A DNA stretch of 64,000 bases from Bacteroidales bacterium (GCA_017438945.1 JAFRUI010000022.1:86744-150743); one strand, 5' to 3'. Shown: positions 1 to 9,709, counted from the stretch's first letter. Notes: generated from the sequence alone by a model not told the origin. Translations and numbers: made by a program.

Positions 1-1
1 C

Positions 2-112
2 GCAGAGAGCATTCTCCAACTCAGCCGTGAGGAACTTATCCGCCGTACGGACCTTGAAGAGGAAACAGTGGACGCTATGATTGCTGCCGTTAAAGAAGAA
101 CTGGCCAAATAA
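2..112 (+). CDS. nusA: NusA C-terminal end (partial)
   Basis: Only the last 36 codons are in the window, ending at TAA 110-112. The readable end is acidic and helical (it includes [19 protein letters not shown] and closes VKEELAK), like the C-terminal tail of NusA, the transcription elongation and termination factor. It lies 53 bp upstream of infB, the usual nusA-infB order. The assignment rests on context and this short helix-hairpin-helix-like segment, since the S1 and KH domains lie outside the window. Confidence 0.75.
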   Translation, partial: AESILQLSREELIRRTDLEEETVDAMIAAVKEELAK

Positions 113-165
113 TTTCACCTCTTTCACTTTTCATTTTTTCAGTATTAACACCAAAATTTCTTAAT

Positions 166-3108
166 ATGCCGGAAGAAAAAATAAAAAAGCCGCGATTGGG
201 ACAGGCGGCCACAGAGTTTAACGTGTCAATGGATCGTATTGTCGATATCCTGAAAAAAAACGGACTGGAAATCAGCTCCCCGACTTTGAATTCGAAGTTG
301 ACGGAGGAAATGTACCAGTGCCTTCAAAAGGAATTGGCAAAGGACAAAATGGTGAAGGAAAAATCGGACAAGATTATTCCTTCCAAGATCAAAAAAGAGG
401 AGGTGAAATCCGACTCCCTTGAAAAAGGACATGAGGAGGAACATGACGGCCACATCATTATTCATACGACAAAATTGACGGAGGTTCAAAATGCAGAGAC
501 TCCGGTGGTACACGTGCCCGATATTAAAATTGTCGGTTCTGTTTCACCTGAATCCTTGGTGAAAACTTCCAAAAAGAATAATTCCGGCATAACGAAAGAA
601 ACGGCAAAGGCTGAACAGGCGGAAACCCAGCAGGAAACTCCGGCAAATCCTCAAGAGGTGTCTGCCCCTGAAGTCCAGGAAGAGGCTGAACCGATATCCC
701 CGGAAATCGAACCCCAGCCTACGGAAGAAAAACCCGAGCATATTGAGACGGTTGTCCATATTTCTGGTCCGGCAATCATCGGAACCATGGATCTGGAAGC
801 GTTAAAACCCAAGAAAAAAGCCTCATCAAAGGAGAAAAAGTCCCAGAAAAAAGAAAAAGCCCAAGCCAAACCTCAACCCAAGGAGGTCATTGTTGAAACG
901 CCGAAAGAAGAGGTGAAACAGGAACCGGAAGTCACGACTCCCGTTCAAGAGGCTCCTGAACACATCAAAACTGTGGTAAATCCGCTCAAAGGTCCGAAAA
1001 TTCTTGGAACGATTGATTTGTCTCTTCTCCAAAGCAACAAGGAAAACGGCAAAAAAGAGGAACAACGTAATGGCGACAGCCAGGATAAGAAGAAAAAGAA
1101 GAGAAAACGTGTTGCAAAACCGGTAAAAGCTGTCAATATCCCGAATGGAAAGGATGATAAAACGAAACGGCAAAAACAAGAACCCGAAAAAGTTGAAATT
1201 TCTGCCGAAGATATTCATCGCCGTATTAAAGAGACCAAAATGCGTCTCGAAAGCAACACCAAAAAGAATACAACGGCAGCGAAACGTAGAAAAGAAAAAC
1301 GCCAACTCATACACGAACGTATTGAGGAACAAGAACTTCAAGCTATTGAAGATCAGAAGACCTTGCGCGTGACCGAGTTCATTACCGCTAATGAATTGGC
1401 CACTTTGATGAATGTGGATGTGACAAAGATTATCTCCACATGTATGAGTATCGGGCTCTTTGTCTCTATCAACCAACGACTTGACGCCGAAAACATTGCC
1501 ATGCTGGCTGAAGAATTCGGCTTCAATGTGGAATTCATCGATGCGGAAGAAGAGGAAAATATGAACGACACGGAAACCGATAGCGACGAAGATTTGCAAC
1601 CCCGCCACCCGATCATCACGGTCATGGGTCACGTGGACCACGGTAAAACATCTTTGTTGGACTATATCCGCAAGACCAATGTGATTGCCGGTGAGGCTGG
1701 TGGTATCACTCAGCACATCGGTGCTTATGAAGTGAGTCTGCCCGATGGACGTAAAATCACCTTCCTCGATACTCCTGGTCACGAGGCGTTTACCGCTATG
1801 CGTGCCCGCGGTGCCAAGATCACGGACTTATGTATCATCGTGGTCGCCGCTGATGATGCCGTGATGCCGCAGACGGTGGAAGCTATAAACCATGCCCAGG
1901 CTGCCGGTGTCCCGATGGTGTTCGCCATTACCAAAATTGATAAACCCAATGCCAATCCCGATAAAATCCGTGAGGAACTGGCCAACATGAACATCCTTGT
2001 GGAAGAATGGGGTGGCAAGTACCAATGTCAGGAAATCGACGCCAAACATGGTACCAATGTCCAAGAATTGTTGGAAAAAGTGCTGTTAGAAGCTGATTTG
2101 CTTGATTTGAAGGCCAATCCGAACCGTCCTGGTGTGGGTGCAGTTATTGAGTCCGCCTTGGACAAAGGACGTGGTTATGTCGCGAAAGTGCTCGTGCAGA
2201 ATGGTACACTCTCCGTGGGTGACCCGATTCTTGCAGGAAGCTGCTTCGGCAAGGTGAAAGCCATGTTTAACGAACGTAATCAGCCCGTGAAATCCGCCGG
2301 TCCCGCACAGCCCGTGCTGTTGTTGGGTCTCAACGGTGCCCCGCAGGCCGGTGATACATTCAAGGTTTGCGAGTCTGAACAGGAAGCCCGTGGTATCGCC
2401 ACGAAACGTGCTCGCCTCGCCCGTGAAATGGGTCTGCGCACGCAAAAGCATGTTACACTCGAAGAAATCGGACGCCGTATCGCTATTGGTGACTTCAAGG
2501 AACTCAATATTATCGTCAAGGGTGATGTCGATGGTTCTGTGGAAGCTTTGGCCGGTGAGTTGCTGAAACTCAGTACCGAGCAGGTTCAAGTCAACGTCAT
2601 CCACAAGTCTGTGGGTCAGGTGACCGAAACCGACGTGATGCTGGCCACCGCATCCAATGCACTTATCGTGGCCTTCCAGGTGCGTCCGTCAGCCAATGCC
2701 CGTAAGATGGCCGAGGCCGAACAAATCGATATCCGTACATACTCTATTATATATACCGCTATTAATGAGATTAAAGATGCTATCGCGGGTATGCATTCGC
2801 CGGAGATTCGTGAAAAAGTGGTCTGCAACATTGAGATTCGCGAAGTGTTCCACATCTCCAAGGTTGGCAACGTGGCCGGCTGTATTGTCCTCGATGGAAA
2901 ATTGCAACGCAGCACTAAGATTCGCCTTATCCGCGACGGTATTGTTATCTACACGGGTAAACTCGGCTCTTTACGTCGTTTCAAAGACGATGTCAAGGAG
3001 GTGGTTGCCGGTCAGGACTGCGGTCTGAACATCGATGGTTGCAACGATATCAAGGTCGGCGACATTATCGAAGGATACGAGGAATTCGAGGTGGCGTACG
3101 GCAAATAG
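166..3108 (+). CDS. infB: Translation initiation factor IF-2
   Basis: GTPase that brings initiator tRNA to the 30S subunit and promotes subunit joining. The 980-residue protein has a small IF2_N segment at the start and then a long Lys/Glu/Pro-rich linker to about residue 390. A second IF2_N-like segment (around [15 protein letters not shown]) follows. The G domain begins near residue 480 with P-loop GHVDHGKT, then DTPGH (G3) and TKID (G4). The EF-Tu-like domains 2 to 4 complete the length. Such a long linker is normal for Bacteroidota. A hairpin terminator follows at 3165-3189. It is probably cotranscribed with nusA. Confidence 0.97.
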   Translation: MPEEKIKKPRLGQAATEFNVSMDRIVDILKKNGLEISSPTLNSKLTEEMYQCLQKELAKDKMVKEKSDKIIPSKIKKEEVKSDSLEKGHEEEHDGHIIIHTTKLTEVQNAETPVVHVPDIKIVGSVSPESLVKTSKKNNSGITKETAKAEQAETQQETPANPQEVSAPEVQEEAEPISPEIEPQPTEEKPEHIETVVHISGPAIIGTMDLEALKPKKKASSKEKKSQKKEKAQAKPQPKEVIVETPKEEVKQEPEVTTPVQEAPEHIKTVVNPLKGPKILGTIDLSLLQSNKENGKKEEQRNGDSQDKKKKKRKRVAKPVKAVNIPNGKDDKTKRQKQEPEKVEISAEDIHRRIKETKMRLESNTKKNTTAAKRRKEKRQLIHERIEEQELQAIEDQKTLRVTEFITANELATLMNVDVTKIISTCMSIGLFVSINQRLDAENIAMLAEEFGFNVEFIDAEEEENMNDTETDSDEDLQPRHPIITVMGHVDHGKTSLLDYIRKTNVIAGEAGGITQHIGAYEVSLPDGRKITFLDTPGHEAFTAMRARGAKITDLCIIVVAADDAVMPQTVEAINHAQAAGVPMVFAITKIDKPNANPDKIREELANMNILVEEWGGKYQCQEIDAKHGTNVQELLEKVLLEADLLDLKANPNRPGVGAVIESALDKGRGYVAKVLVQNGTLSVGDPILAGSCFGKVKAMFNERNQPVKSAGPAQPVLLLGLNGAPQAGDTFKVCESEQEARGIATKRARLAREMGLRTQKHVTLEEIGRRIAIGDFKELNIIVKGDVDGSVEALAGELLKLSTEQVQVNVIHKSVGQVTETDVMLATASNALIVAFQVRPSANARKMAEAEQIDIRTYSIIYTAINEIKDAIAGMHSPEIREKVVCNIEIREVFHISKVGNVAGCIVLDGKLQRSTKIRLIRDGIVIYTGKLGSLRRFKDDVKEVVAGQDCGLNIDGCNDIKVGDIIEGYEEFEVAYGK

Positions 3109-3164
3109 CCGACGAATAATCAGCGAATTTTGCGAATTTAACGAATTTATTTATTACAAAATCG

Positions 3165-3189
3165 TAGGGGCGTATTGCATACGCCCCTA
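3165..3189 (+). terminator. infB terminator made of a palindromic repeat
   Basis: An 11-bp perfect stem (TAGGGGCGTAT / ATACGCCCCTA) with a 3-nt loop TGC is followed by TTTTTG. It lies 56 bp after the infB stop. The same palindrome core recurs at about 29080 and 31724-31790, so a dispersed repeat seems to be doing the terminator's job. Confidence 0.7.
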
Positions 3190-3370
3190 TTTTTGTAATG
3201 AATGACGATGAAGACCGATGAATGACGATGAAAAACAAACACGTTTTTGTGTCATTAATCCCGATTTTCTGCAAAAAATTAACCATTTTTTGAAAACAAA
3301 AACCGACCGTTTTTTATAACGTGTTGAATATCAGAAAGAAAAAATTTTTCAAAAAGTGTTCATCGTATTG

Positions 3371-3416
3371 ATTAGTGTATTACTTTTGCGGTGTTTTAGT
3401 TCGCTAATACACTAAT
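3371..3416. promoter_or_regulatory. Promoter inside a 12-bp perfect inverted repeat (probable GntR operator)
   Basis: ATTAGTGTATTA (3371-3382) is repeated in perfect inversion as TAATACACTAAT (3405-3416), with 22 bp between. The Bacteroidota -7 element TACTTTTG (3381-3388) overlaps the inner end of the left arm, so the start site should fall between the arms. A weak TTC replaces the TTG expected 19 bp upstream. The first gene of the ABC operon starts at 3431, and the operon's last gene is a GntR-family regulator, so autoregulation here is the natural reading (inferred). Confidence 0.7.
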
Positions 3417-3430
3417 TAAAAAATAACGAT

Positions 3431-4267
3431 ATGATACAGTTAAGTAATGTAGAATTCGGGTACGACAAAAACCGCAAGTTATTCAACGGGGTGAATTGGC
3501 AGTTGGAGCCCGGCCACCTATACGGATTGCTTGGCCGCAACGGTGCCGGCAAAACTACCCTGTTGAAAATCATGACCGGCCTGTTGTTCCCGCAGGCGGG
3601 TGATGCCCTCATCGACGGCGAGCCCGCGCACAAACGCACCTCACAACAATTGAGCGACATCTATTTCCTCCAAGAGGAGATTTACGTTCCTCATCTGAAA
3701 ATCAACCAGTTCGAGGCCGCTTTCGCGCCGTTCTATCCCAACTTCAGCCATGAACAGTTCATGGAATACCTAAGGGAGATGGAGATGGACAACATGCTGG
3801 GCTTCATCGACAAGTTCTCGCACGGGCAGAAGAAGAAAGTGATGATTGCGTTCGCACTGGCCACTAACGTGCCGCTGCTCATCATGGACGAGCCCACCAA
3901 CGGTCTCGACATCCCAACCAAGAGCATCTTCCGCAAAATCATGGCTGCTTACGCCGATGAGCAGAAGACGGTGATTATCTCCACCCACCAGGTCCGCGAC
4001 CTGCACAGTCTCATCGATGCGGTCTCCATCCTCGACAACGGCCGCATGATCCTCAACGCCTCTGGTGACGTCATCACCGACAAATTGCTGTTCGATGTGA
4101 ATGACGAAAAATCGGAAGAAGGCAAGGTGTTCTATACCGAGGAGAGCCCGCGTGGAATCTATCAGGTGAAGGAAAATGTCAACCACATCGATTCCGCCCT
4201 TGATTTGGAACTGCTCTTCAATGCCGCTGTTCAAAACAAGCAGGAATTTACAGAATTATTCAAATAA
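3431..4267 (+). CDS. ABC transporter ATP-binding protein
   Basis: ATPase subunit of an ABC transporter, 278 residues. Walker A is GRNGAGKTT near residue 37, the signature-like segment is FSHGQKKKV and Walker B is LLIMDEPTNGLD, followed by an H-loop STHQ. The signature has FSHGQ in place of LSGGQ, a variant seen in regulator-linked exporters of the YtrB type. It heads a four-gene operon (ATPase, small membrane protein, permease-like protein, GntR regulator) with gaps of 18, 12 and 1 bp. Substrate unknown; relatives respond to cell-envelope or antibiotic stress. Confidence 0.9.
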   Translation: MIQLSNVEFGYDKNRKLFNGVNWQLEPGHLYGLLGRNGAGKTTLLKIMTGLLFPQAGDALIDGEPAHKRTSQQLSDIYFLQEEIYVPHLKINQFEAAFAPFYPNFSHEQFMEYLREMEMDNMLGFIDKFSHGQKKKVMIAFALATNVPLLIMDEPTNGLDIPTKSIFRKIMAAYADEQKTVIISTHQVRDLHSLIDAVSILDNGRMILNASGDVITDKLLFDVNDEKSEEGKVFYTEESPRGIYQVKENVNHIDSALDLELLFNAAVQNKQEFTELFK

Positions 4268-4285
4268 CCTTAAAATCAGAGCATT

Positions 4286-4513
4286 ATGAAAAAATACACT
4301 AATAAGATCTTAATCATCACCGCCATAGTTCTGGTGTTGGGCATAATCATCGGTTATACCATCGATTTCCAGACTGGCTACCGCAGTGGCCGAATCAAAT
4401 ACGAGAAAATCGAAAAGGATTCGACGAATGTGCTAAACTTTAATGGTCTGGATGAAATAGAGGCATACGCCGATTCCTTATCCGAAAATCAACCCGAAAT
4501 GTCTCACCAATAA
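4286..4513 (+). CDS. Small single-pass membrane protein
   Basis: 75 residues. A hydrophobic segment (about residues 8-28, IIT..VLVLGIIIGYTIDF) follows a short Lys-rich N-terminus, and the soluble part is polar and acidic. No known domain is recognised. It lies between the ATPase and the permease with 18 and 12 bp gaps, so it is probably a small accessory subunit of that transporter. Function unknown. Confidence 0.75.
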   Translation: MKKYTNKILIITAIVLVLGIIIGYTIDFQTGYRSGRIKYEKIEKDSTNVLNFNGLDEIEAYADSLSENQPEMSHQ

Positions 4514-4525
4514 AATCGTAAAATT

Positions 4526-5272
4526 ATGAACATCAACAATATAATCAAATTAATCAAGGCCTATTTTTATGAAAACTGGCGGAATGATGTCATCTATTCA
4601 TTTGGCATCATGGCGGCATTATCGCTACTCATGACGATTATGTCCAGCAGTCCCTATCTGACGGAAATAAAAATAGCGGCAGTTGTGTTTATGGTCTATT
4701 ACCCATGTCGCTTCTTTTCCAAGCTGCACCAGCCTTCAAGCAGGATACACTACCTGATGACACCTGCGACCAACGCCGAAAAAGTGGTGACAGGTATGTT
4801 TTTGTCCAACATTTATTTCGTGGCAGGCATCGTTTTGTCTGTGCTGATTGGACAGGTTTTGGGTTATGGAATAGTGAATGTGTATAGTCCGGGTATTTTT
4901 GCGCCATGCGGAATCCACAATTTAGGTGAATTCATAAAAGTTCAGATTCCCACCCATGGGTTGAACATTCTGTTATTCTTCACCAGTATTTCCACCATGT
5001 TCTTTGCCGCCATCTATTTCAAGAAGAGTCCGTTCTGGAAACTGATGTTGACGGGTTTCGTCGTTTCATTGGTTTTGGGAGCCCTCATGGCGGGTACTGA
5101 ATGGCTGAATGCCTTGGCGGTGGTTCCTGCGGAGATTCGCAACGGAAACTATTATAAAACAGAGCATTATATTGCAACATCCAAAGACTGGTTCCCGTAT
5201 GTTGCCTGCTGTATGTCGATTGTCTATTTCTACGCAATGAGTTTTTTGAGAATGAGAGAAACGGAGGCATAG
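4526..5272 (+). CDS. ABC-2-like membrane protein (transporter permease candidate)
   Basis: 248 residues with about six hydrophobic segments (around residues 23-40, 48-65, 95-115, 145-165, 175-195 and 230-243), the layout of ABC-2 type permeases. No motif fixes the family. Its place after an ATP-binding protein in an operon with one promoter supports a role as the membrane-spanning half of the exporter. Its stop is separated from the next start by one base (TAG-T-ATG), so it is translationally close to the regulator. Confidence 0.75.
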   Translation: MNINNIIKLIKAYFYENWRNDVIYSFGIMAALSLLMTIMSSSPYLTEIKIAAVVFMVYYPCRFFSKLHQPSSRIHYLMTPATNAEKVVTGMFLSNIYFVAGIVLSVLIGQVLGYGIVNVYSPGIFAPCGIHNLGEFIKVQIPTHGLNILLFFTSISTMFFAAIYFKKSPFWKLMLTGFVVSLVLGALMAGTEWLNALAVVPAEIRNGNYYKTEHYIATSKDWFPYVACCMSIVYFYAMSFLRMRETEA

Positions 5273-5273
5273 T

Positions 5274-5621
5274 ATGGATTTCAAGAGCACACAAACCATC
5301 TACCGGCAGATCGAGCATTGGGTTTACGAGCAGGTCCTGTCGGGCGCGTGGAAGCCGGGCGAGCGAGCCAAGTCGGTGCGCGAGCTGGCCGTCGCCTTCG
5401 AGGTGAACCCCAACACCGTCATGCGCTCCTACGAACGTCTTCAGAACCAAGAGATTATCACCAACAAGCGCGGCATCGGCTTCTTCGTCAACGAGGACGC
5501 CCCCGAGAAAATCCACGCCCTCCGCAAGAAGGAGTTCATGGAGGAGGAGGTGCCGGAGTTTCTGAAGAATATGAGGCTGCTGGGAATCACGATGGAGGAA
5601 ATCATGGCAGTTAGTAATTAG
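5274..5621 (+). CDS. GntR family regulator, YtrA subfamily
   Basis: 115 residues. The N-terminal winged helix reads IYRQIEHWVYEQVLSGAWKP, then SVRELAVAFEVNPNTVMRSY and a wing around IITNKRGIGFF. It is followed only by a short helical tail, the size of YtrA-type GntR proteins that repress their own ABC operon. It is the last gene of that operon, and a perfect inverted repeat surrounds the operon promoter (3371-3416). GC content is high in its first half (about 60%). The stop codon TAG lies inside a 7-bp tandem array (5613-5647), so the last residues V-S-N are repeat-encoded. Confidence 0.9.
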   Translation: MDFKSTQTIYRQIEHWVYEQVLSGAWKPGERAKSVRELAVAFEVNPNTVMRSYERLQNQEIITNKRGIGFFVNEDAPEKIHALRKKEFMEEEVPEFLKNMRLLGITMEEIMAVSN

Positions 5622-5647
5622 TAATTAGTAGTTAGTAGTTGGTAGTT
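5613..5647. repeat. 7-bp tandem array, AGTAATT/AGTAGTT family
   Basis: Five units in exact 7-bp register (AGTAATT twice, AGTAGTT twice, GGTAGTT). The array contains the stop codon of the GntR gene. An inverted array of the same family lies at 5723-5750, on the other side of the next promoter. Confidence 0.85.
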
Positions 5648-5669
5648 ATGGCGAAAAGGAAATAATATG

Positions 5670-5677
5670 TACTTTTG
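5670..5677 (+). promoter_or_regulatory. -7 element of the S8 protease gene
   Basis: TACTTTTG matches TAnnTTTG. It lies about 92 bp before the protease start, between two inverted heptad arrays. No convincing -33 TTG is visible. Confidence 0.5.
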
Positions 5678-5722
5678 CAGTTTATTACGTATAGTTAATA
5701 TTAACGAATCGCGATACAACTG

Positions 5723-5750
5723 CTAATTGCTAACTACTAACTTCTAACTG
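5723..5750. repeat. 7-bp tandem array, CTAACTN family
   Basis: Four units in register: CTAATTG, CTAACTA, CTAACTT, CTAACTG. This is the reverse complement of the family at 5613-5647, so the two arrays form an inverted pair that could fold around the intervening promoter or 5' leader. Confidence 0.8.
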
Positions 5751-5768
5751 AAAATAAATTTCTTACAT

Positions 5769-8033
5769 ATGAAAAAAGTAACAATCTTTATCATCCTCTT
5801 CTGCACCGTTCTCGGAATTGCGAGTGCGCAGAACAGCTATTGGGTGTTCTTCACGGACAAGCAGAACACCACATTCGATCCGTATCAGTACTTTGATGCG
5901 AAGGCCATCGAGCGTTACGCGCAGTGTGGCGCAGACCTCTATGACATCACCAACTATCCCGTGAACAGCCACTATGCCGCGCAGGTGGAGACCGCTTGTG
6001 AGGAGCTGGTGGGCACGTCGCGGTGGCTCAACGCGGCCGGTGTGACGGCCACGGAGGAACAGATCGCCATTATCCGGCAATTTCCCTTCGTGGCGGGCAT
6101 CCAGCTGATTGCCAGCGATATGGAAGTCGCTGAAGAGCAAATCACCGAAGACAGGGTCCCCCTCTCCACGGAGCAGGTCAGTATCCACCACGGGGAGTTG
6201 TTCCAGCAGCACGACATCAGCGGCAAGGGCGTGCGTGTGGCGATATTCGACGCCGGTTTCCCGGATGTGGATACCCACCCCGCGTTTCAGCATCTGCGCG
6301 ACAACAAGCAGATTGTCAAGACTTGGAACTTCGTGAAGAAGAAAGAGAATGTGTATGAAGCCAACTCGCACGGTCGCATGGTGCTGAGCTGCATTGCGGG
6401 CAAATACGGAAACCAGCTCCTCGGCATGGCTCCCGATGCGCAGTTCCTGTTGGCCCGCACCGAGGTGGCCTCCGAGCCGAAAAAGGAGGAGGTCTGGTGG
6501 GTGCAGGCACTCGAATGGGCCGATCAGAACGGTGCCGACATCGTGAACAGCTCCCTCGGCTACGGCAAACAGCGCTATATGCTCAAGCACATGGATGGCA
6601 AGACCTCGATGGTGGCCAAGGCCGCCAACACCGCCGCCCGCAAGGGCATTTTGGTGTGCAACTCCATGGGTAACGAGGGTACCGACAACGAATGGAAGAT
6701 GCTCATCACCCCCGCCGATGCCGACAGCATTTTGTCGGTGGGTGCCGTGAAAAGTTTAGATGTCATCGCCAGTTTCAGTTCGTTCGGTCCTACGGCTGAC
6801 GGTCGCATGAAGCCCAATGTGGTGGCCTTGGGCGAAAATAACTTGGTGGCCGGCAGCAAAGGCAACTTCACGAGGGCATCCGGCACCTCCTTCTCCTCCC
6901 CGATGATGGCCGGTTTCGCCGCATGCGTCAAGCAGTTGCACCCCGAGTACACCGCCTGGCAGCTGAAGACCGAGATTGAGAAGTCCGGCAACCACTATCC
7001 CTACTTCGACTACGCGTTCGGTTACGGTGTGCCGCAAGCCGGCTACTTCTTCGGCGAAAAGCCCGAAGTGAAGGACAATCTGACGCTCTATGAGAATGAA
7101 AAGTCGATTTATGTCACCTCCAAAGACCCCGAATCCAAGATTTTCTTCAAGATTGTGAATGGCGACGGCACAATAGAACGATACAGTGAATCCACGTTGT
7201 ATAATGGAAGGAATGTGGACGATGTAGGACAATCGTTGGAATTTCCCAAATATTGGTTGAAAGAAGGGCAGACATTGGAAATCTGGAGCGATGGTCAGCA
7301 TTTGAAACATCTTTATGGTCAGAAGACGCTGCCCAAGGTGGATAGTCTGGTGGCGGCGGAGTCCCGTTCAGCCAACTGCAACCGTCGTTTCGACACGCCT
7401 GATAACGACATTTACAAACGCGGGATTCTGGACAAGTATAAATTTAGTTTCGTGCTGAATGCTTCGTTCATGATCCCCACGCAATGGCAAGCTCCGGGAG
7501 CGGGACCCTTGCGCGACAAAAACGGCGCATCCCGTTCGTTGACCGTGGCTTTCGACAACAGTTGGAAGTTGGCGCGGGCGTACGGTCTGGGATTCCGTAT
7601 CGGTTTCGGTTCCTCCTGGTATGCCGTGGACCGTCTTCTTTTGCCAGCCGATATGATGCCGGCAACGATGGAGGGTATCCATACGGAAAAAAACAACCTT
7701 AAGGTGACGAAATTCGATCTTGAACTGTTCCAACGTTTCTTCTTGGGCAACACCGCAATGGAAAATTGGTACTTGGATACGGGCATTTTCGGTGAGTGGA
7801 ACACCGGTGGCCGCTATAAATTCGCCGGAAACAGAGGCAAGGAGTTTTTCACCTATGAGAAGTCCGAATATATGCTTGATAAGATGAACAGGTTTGATTA
7901 CGGTGTCCGCTTGCGCGTGGGTATCACGAGACGGTTCGCCATCTATGGTCAGTACCGTATCTCCAACCTGTTGAAAAAGAACCTTTATTCGAACGATTTG
8001 CCAAAATGGGAGATCGGAATCCAATTGTTCTAA
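5769..8033 (+). CDS. Secreted subtilisin-like (S8) protease with barrel-like C-terminus
   Basis: 754 residues. A signal peptide (about 1-20, ending ASAQ) and a propeptide-like region precede an S8 domain with the triad Asp161 (VAIFDAGF), His201 (NSHGRMV) and Ser near 374 (SGTSFSSP). After an Ig-like stretch, residues about 545-754 are rich in alternating aromatic strands (for example LGFRIGFGSSWY, RLRVGITRRFAIYGQY) and end in phenylalanine, as outer-membrane beta-barrels do. There is no T9SS sorting domain. The protein may therefore be held at the outer membrane by its own barrel; this is inferred. A terminator hairpin follows at 8101-8135. Confidence 0.88.
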   Translation: MKKVTIFIILFCTVLGIASAQNSYWVFFTDKQNTTFDPYQYFDAKAIERYAQCGADLYDITNYPVNSHYAAQVETACEELVGTSRWLNAAGVTATEEQIAIIRQFPFVAGIQLIASDMEVAEEQITEDRVPLSTEQVSIHHGELFQQHDISGKGVRVAIFDAGFPDVDTHPAFQHLRDNKQIVKTWNFVKKKENVYEANSHGRMVLSCIAGKYGNQLLGMAPDAQFLLARTEVASEPKKEEVWWVQALEWADQNGADIVNSSLGYGKQRYMLKHMDGKTSMVAKAANTAARKGILVCNSMGNEGTDNEWKMLITPADADSILSVGAVKSLDVIASFSSFGPTADGRMKPNVVALGENNLVAGSKGNFTRASGTSFSSPMMAGFAACVKQLHPEYTAWQLKTEIEKSGNHYPYFDYAFGYGVPQAGYFFGEKPEVKDNLTLYENEKSIYVTSKDPESKIFFKIVNGDGTIERYSESTLYNGRNVDDVGQSLEFPKYWLKEGQTLEIWSDGQHLKHLYGQKTLPKVDSLVAAESRSANCNRRFDTPDNDIYKRGILDKYKFSFVLNASFMIPTQWQAPGAGPLRDKNGASRSLTVAFDNSWKLARAYGLGFRIGFGSSWYAVDRLLLPADMMPATMEGIHTEKNNLKVTKFDLELFQRFFLGNTAMENWYLDTGIFGEWNTGGRYKFAGNRGKEFFTYEKSEYMLDKMNRFDYGVRLRVGITRRFAIYGQYRISNLLKKNLYSNDLPKWEIGIQLF

Positions 8034-8100
8034 TGACGTAAGACTTATGAAAAACCGCGTTCCAATCTCATAGCCATTAATCCCGGGGCGCGGGAAACCA

Positions 8101-8135
8101 AAACCGCAGAGATGCTTTTTGATTCTCTGCGGTTT
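8101..8135. terminator. Hairpin between convergent genes
   Basis: A perfect 12-bp stem AAACCGCAGAGA / TCTCTGCGGTTT with an 11-nt loop lies 67 bp after the protease stop. The T-run is short, but the position between convergent protease and miaA genes fits a terminator. Confidence 0.7.
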
Positions 8136-8144
8136 ATTTGTGTT

Positions 8145-8251
8145 AAGACTTAGGACTTAAGACTTGAGATCTAAGACGTTTGGGGGTGATAGTTGCCAAT
8201 GGCTAATAGCCAAAAGCTAACAGCTAAAGGCCAACAGCCAATAGCCATAGT
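8145..8251. repeat. Two consecutive 7-bp arrays (AAGACTT and CCAATAG families)
   Basis: 8145-8179 holds five AAGACTT-like units. After a 16-bp spacer, 8196-8251 holds eight units of the CCAATAG/CTAAAGG family, all in exact 7-bp register. The block fills most of the gap up to the miaA stop at 8268. Confidence 0.85.
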
Positions 8252-8267
8252 CATAGTCGCTATATCT

Positions 8268-9206
8268 TTACGGAATACAAATCCCGTCCTCCCGCAACCA
8301 AGCGTAAATATGTCGGAACTTTTCCTCCTCCGGCAAGTCCGCATCTACCCAGCGGATGTTGAATCCCATGCGTTCCATGCGGCGGAACCAGGTCATCTGC
8401 CGTTTGGAGAATTGGTGGATGGCGGTGTTGAGTTGCGAGACCATATCGCCGTAGTGCAGTTCGCCTATAAGATATTGGGTGATAAACTTATACTCTAATC
8501 CGTAACGAATAAGTCGTTCGGGCGGGATGCCTTCGTCAAGGAGGGCTCTCACCTCATCGACCATACCTTCCTGCAAACGGGCCTGCAGGCGTCGCGTGAT
8601 GCGCTCGCGGATGTGGTTGCGTTCGCCGCACATTCCGATGATGGCGGAATCCAGCGGCTTTACGCGCTCGCTCAGTTCGGGATGCTTGGCGTAGTAGTCC
8701 TCAATCTCGATGGCGCGGATCAGGCGTGGTCGTTCGGACGTGTCGGTGTCGTTGTGCAGGGATTTGTAGGCGGCGAGCATCTCCGTCAGTTCCTCATCGG
8801 TATGGGTTTCCAACTCGCGACGCAGTTCGGGGTTTTCGGGTACGGGGAAGAGCCGGTAGCCGCGCAGCACGGCCTCCACGTACATGCCGCTGCCACCGCA
8901 CAGCACGATGCGATGGCCTCGCGTGCGGATGCCTTCCATCGCTTCGTATGCCGCCTGCTGGTAACGGAACACGTTGTATTCCACGCCGGGCTCTTCAATG
9001 TCAATGAGATGATAGGGGATGGGATGGCCATTGTATTGATACTCTGACAAATCCTTTCCGGAACCGATGTCCATACGGCGGAACACCTGCCGGGAGTCGG
9101 CGCTCACAATCTCGCCACCCAACTCGGCCGCGATGCGCACCGCCACACCGGTCTTGCCTGTGGCGGTTGGACCTAATACGGTGATTATCGGTTCTTTAGC
9201 AATCAT
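8268..9206 (-). CDS. miaA: tRNA dimethylallyltransferase
   Basis: Adds the dimethylallyl group to A37 of tRNAs that read UNN codons, using dimethylallyl diphosphate. 312 residues, normal length. Seen: P-loop GPTATGKT near residue 13, SADSRQVFRRMDIGSGK, the YHLIDI segment, and later the GLEYKFI and QLNTAIHQFSKRQMTWFRR regions typical of MiaA. It is the last gene of rlmB-phosphodiesterase-miaA; its start overlaps the preceding stop by 4 bp (ATGA). Confidence 0.96.
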   Translation of the reverse strand: MIAKEPIITVLGPTATGKTGVAVRIAAELGGEIVSADSRQVFRRMDIGSGKDLSEYQYNGHPIPYHLIDIEEPGVEYNVFRYQQAAYEAMEGIRTRGHRIVLCGGSGMYVEAVLRGYRLFPVPENPELRRELETHTDEELTEMLAAYKSLHNDTDTSERPRLIRAIEIEDYYAKHPELSERVKPLDSAIIGMCGERNHIRERITRRLQARLQEGMVDEVRALLDEGIPPERLIRYGLEYKFITQYLIGELHYGDMVSQLNTAIHQFSKRQMTWFRRMERMGFNIRWVDADLPEEEKFRHIYAWLREDGICIP

Positions 9207-9709
9207 TTTACCGGCGTTTGTTTGGGAATATCGTAGATGTCCATGTTTTTGATTTCCTCGCCTTCAATCTCGAAGCGCAGCATTGTCAGGCGCGTGTGGA
9301 TGCCGTATAAACCTGCTGCTCCTGGGTTGATAAACAGCAAGTTATGGTATTTGTCGTACATGATTTTCAGGATATGGGAGTGACCCGCCACGAAAATGGT
9401 CGGCTTCTCCTCGCGGATGATCTGCAACGCTTTGGGTTGGTAACGTCCCGGCGAACCCACAATGTGCATCAGCGCAACCTTGTGTTTCTCGCAGGTAAAA
9501 ACCTCATATTCGCCCACTTCGCGGCGAATATCCCAATCATCGCAGTTTCCGTAAACCGCACGCACCGTCGGGGCGATGATGCGCAACTCGTCCAAGATAC
9601 TGTCGTTCATGATGTCGCCAGCATGCCAGATTTCGTCGCAACCCTTGAAAAAAGAGTACGCATCGGGATGCAGGAAGCCGTGGGTGTCGGAAAGTACGCC
9701 AATCTTCAT
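9203..9709 (-). CDS. YfcE/MJ0936-type metallophosphoesterase
   Basis: 168 residues of the calcineurin-like fold. Metal-binding motifs seen in order: SDTHG (near residue 8), HAGDI, YGNCD and a C-terminal AGHSH. Small proteins of this type hydrolyse phosphodiesters in vitro; the natural substrate is not settled. Both neighbours overlap it by 4 bp, which indicates translational coupling with rlmB and miaA, two RNA-modification genes. Confidence 0.92.
   Translation of the reverse strand: MKIGVLSDTHGFLHPDAYSFFKGCDEIWHAGDIMNDSILDELRIIAPTVRAVYGNCDDWDIRREVGEYEVFTCEKHKVALMHIVGSPGRYQPKALQIIREEKPTIFVAGHSHILKIMYDKYHNLLFINPGAAGLYGIHTRLTMLRFEIEGEEIKNMDIYDIPKQTPVK

Noticed and set aside
3109-3370. Gene search in the gap between infB and the ABC operon
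   Set aside because: Only short frames; the stretch holds the palindromic terminator, GCGAATTTA-type and GATGAATGACGATGA-type short repeats, and the start of the operon promoter.
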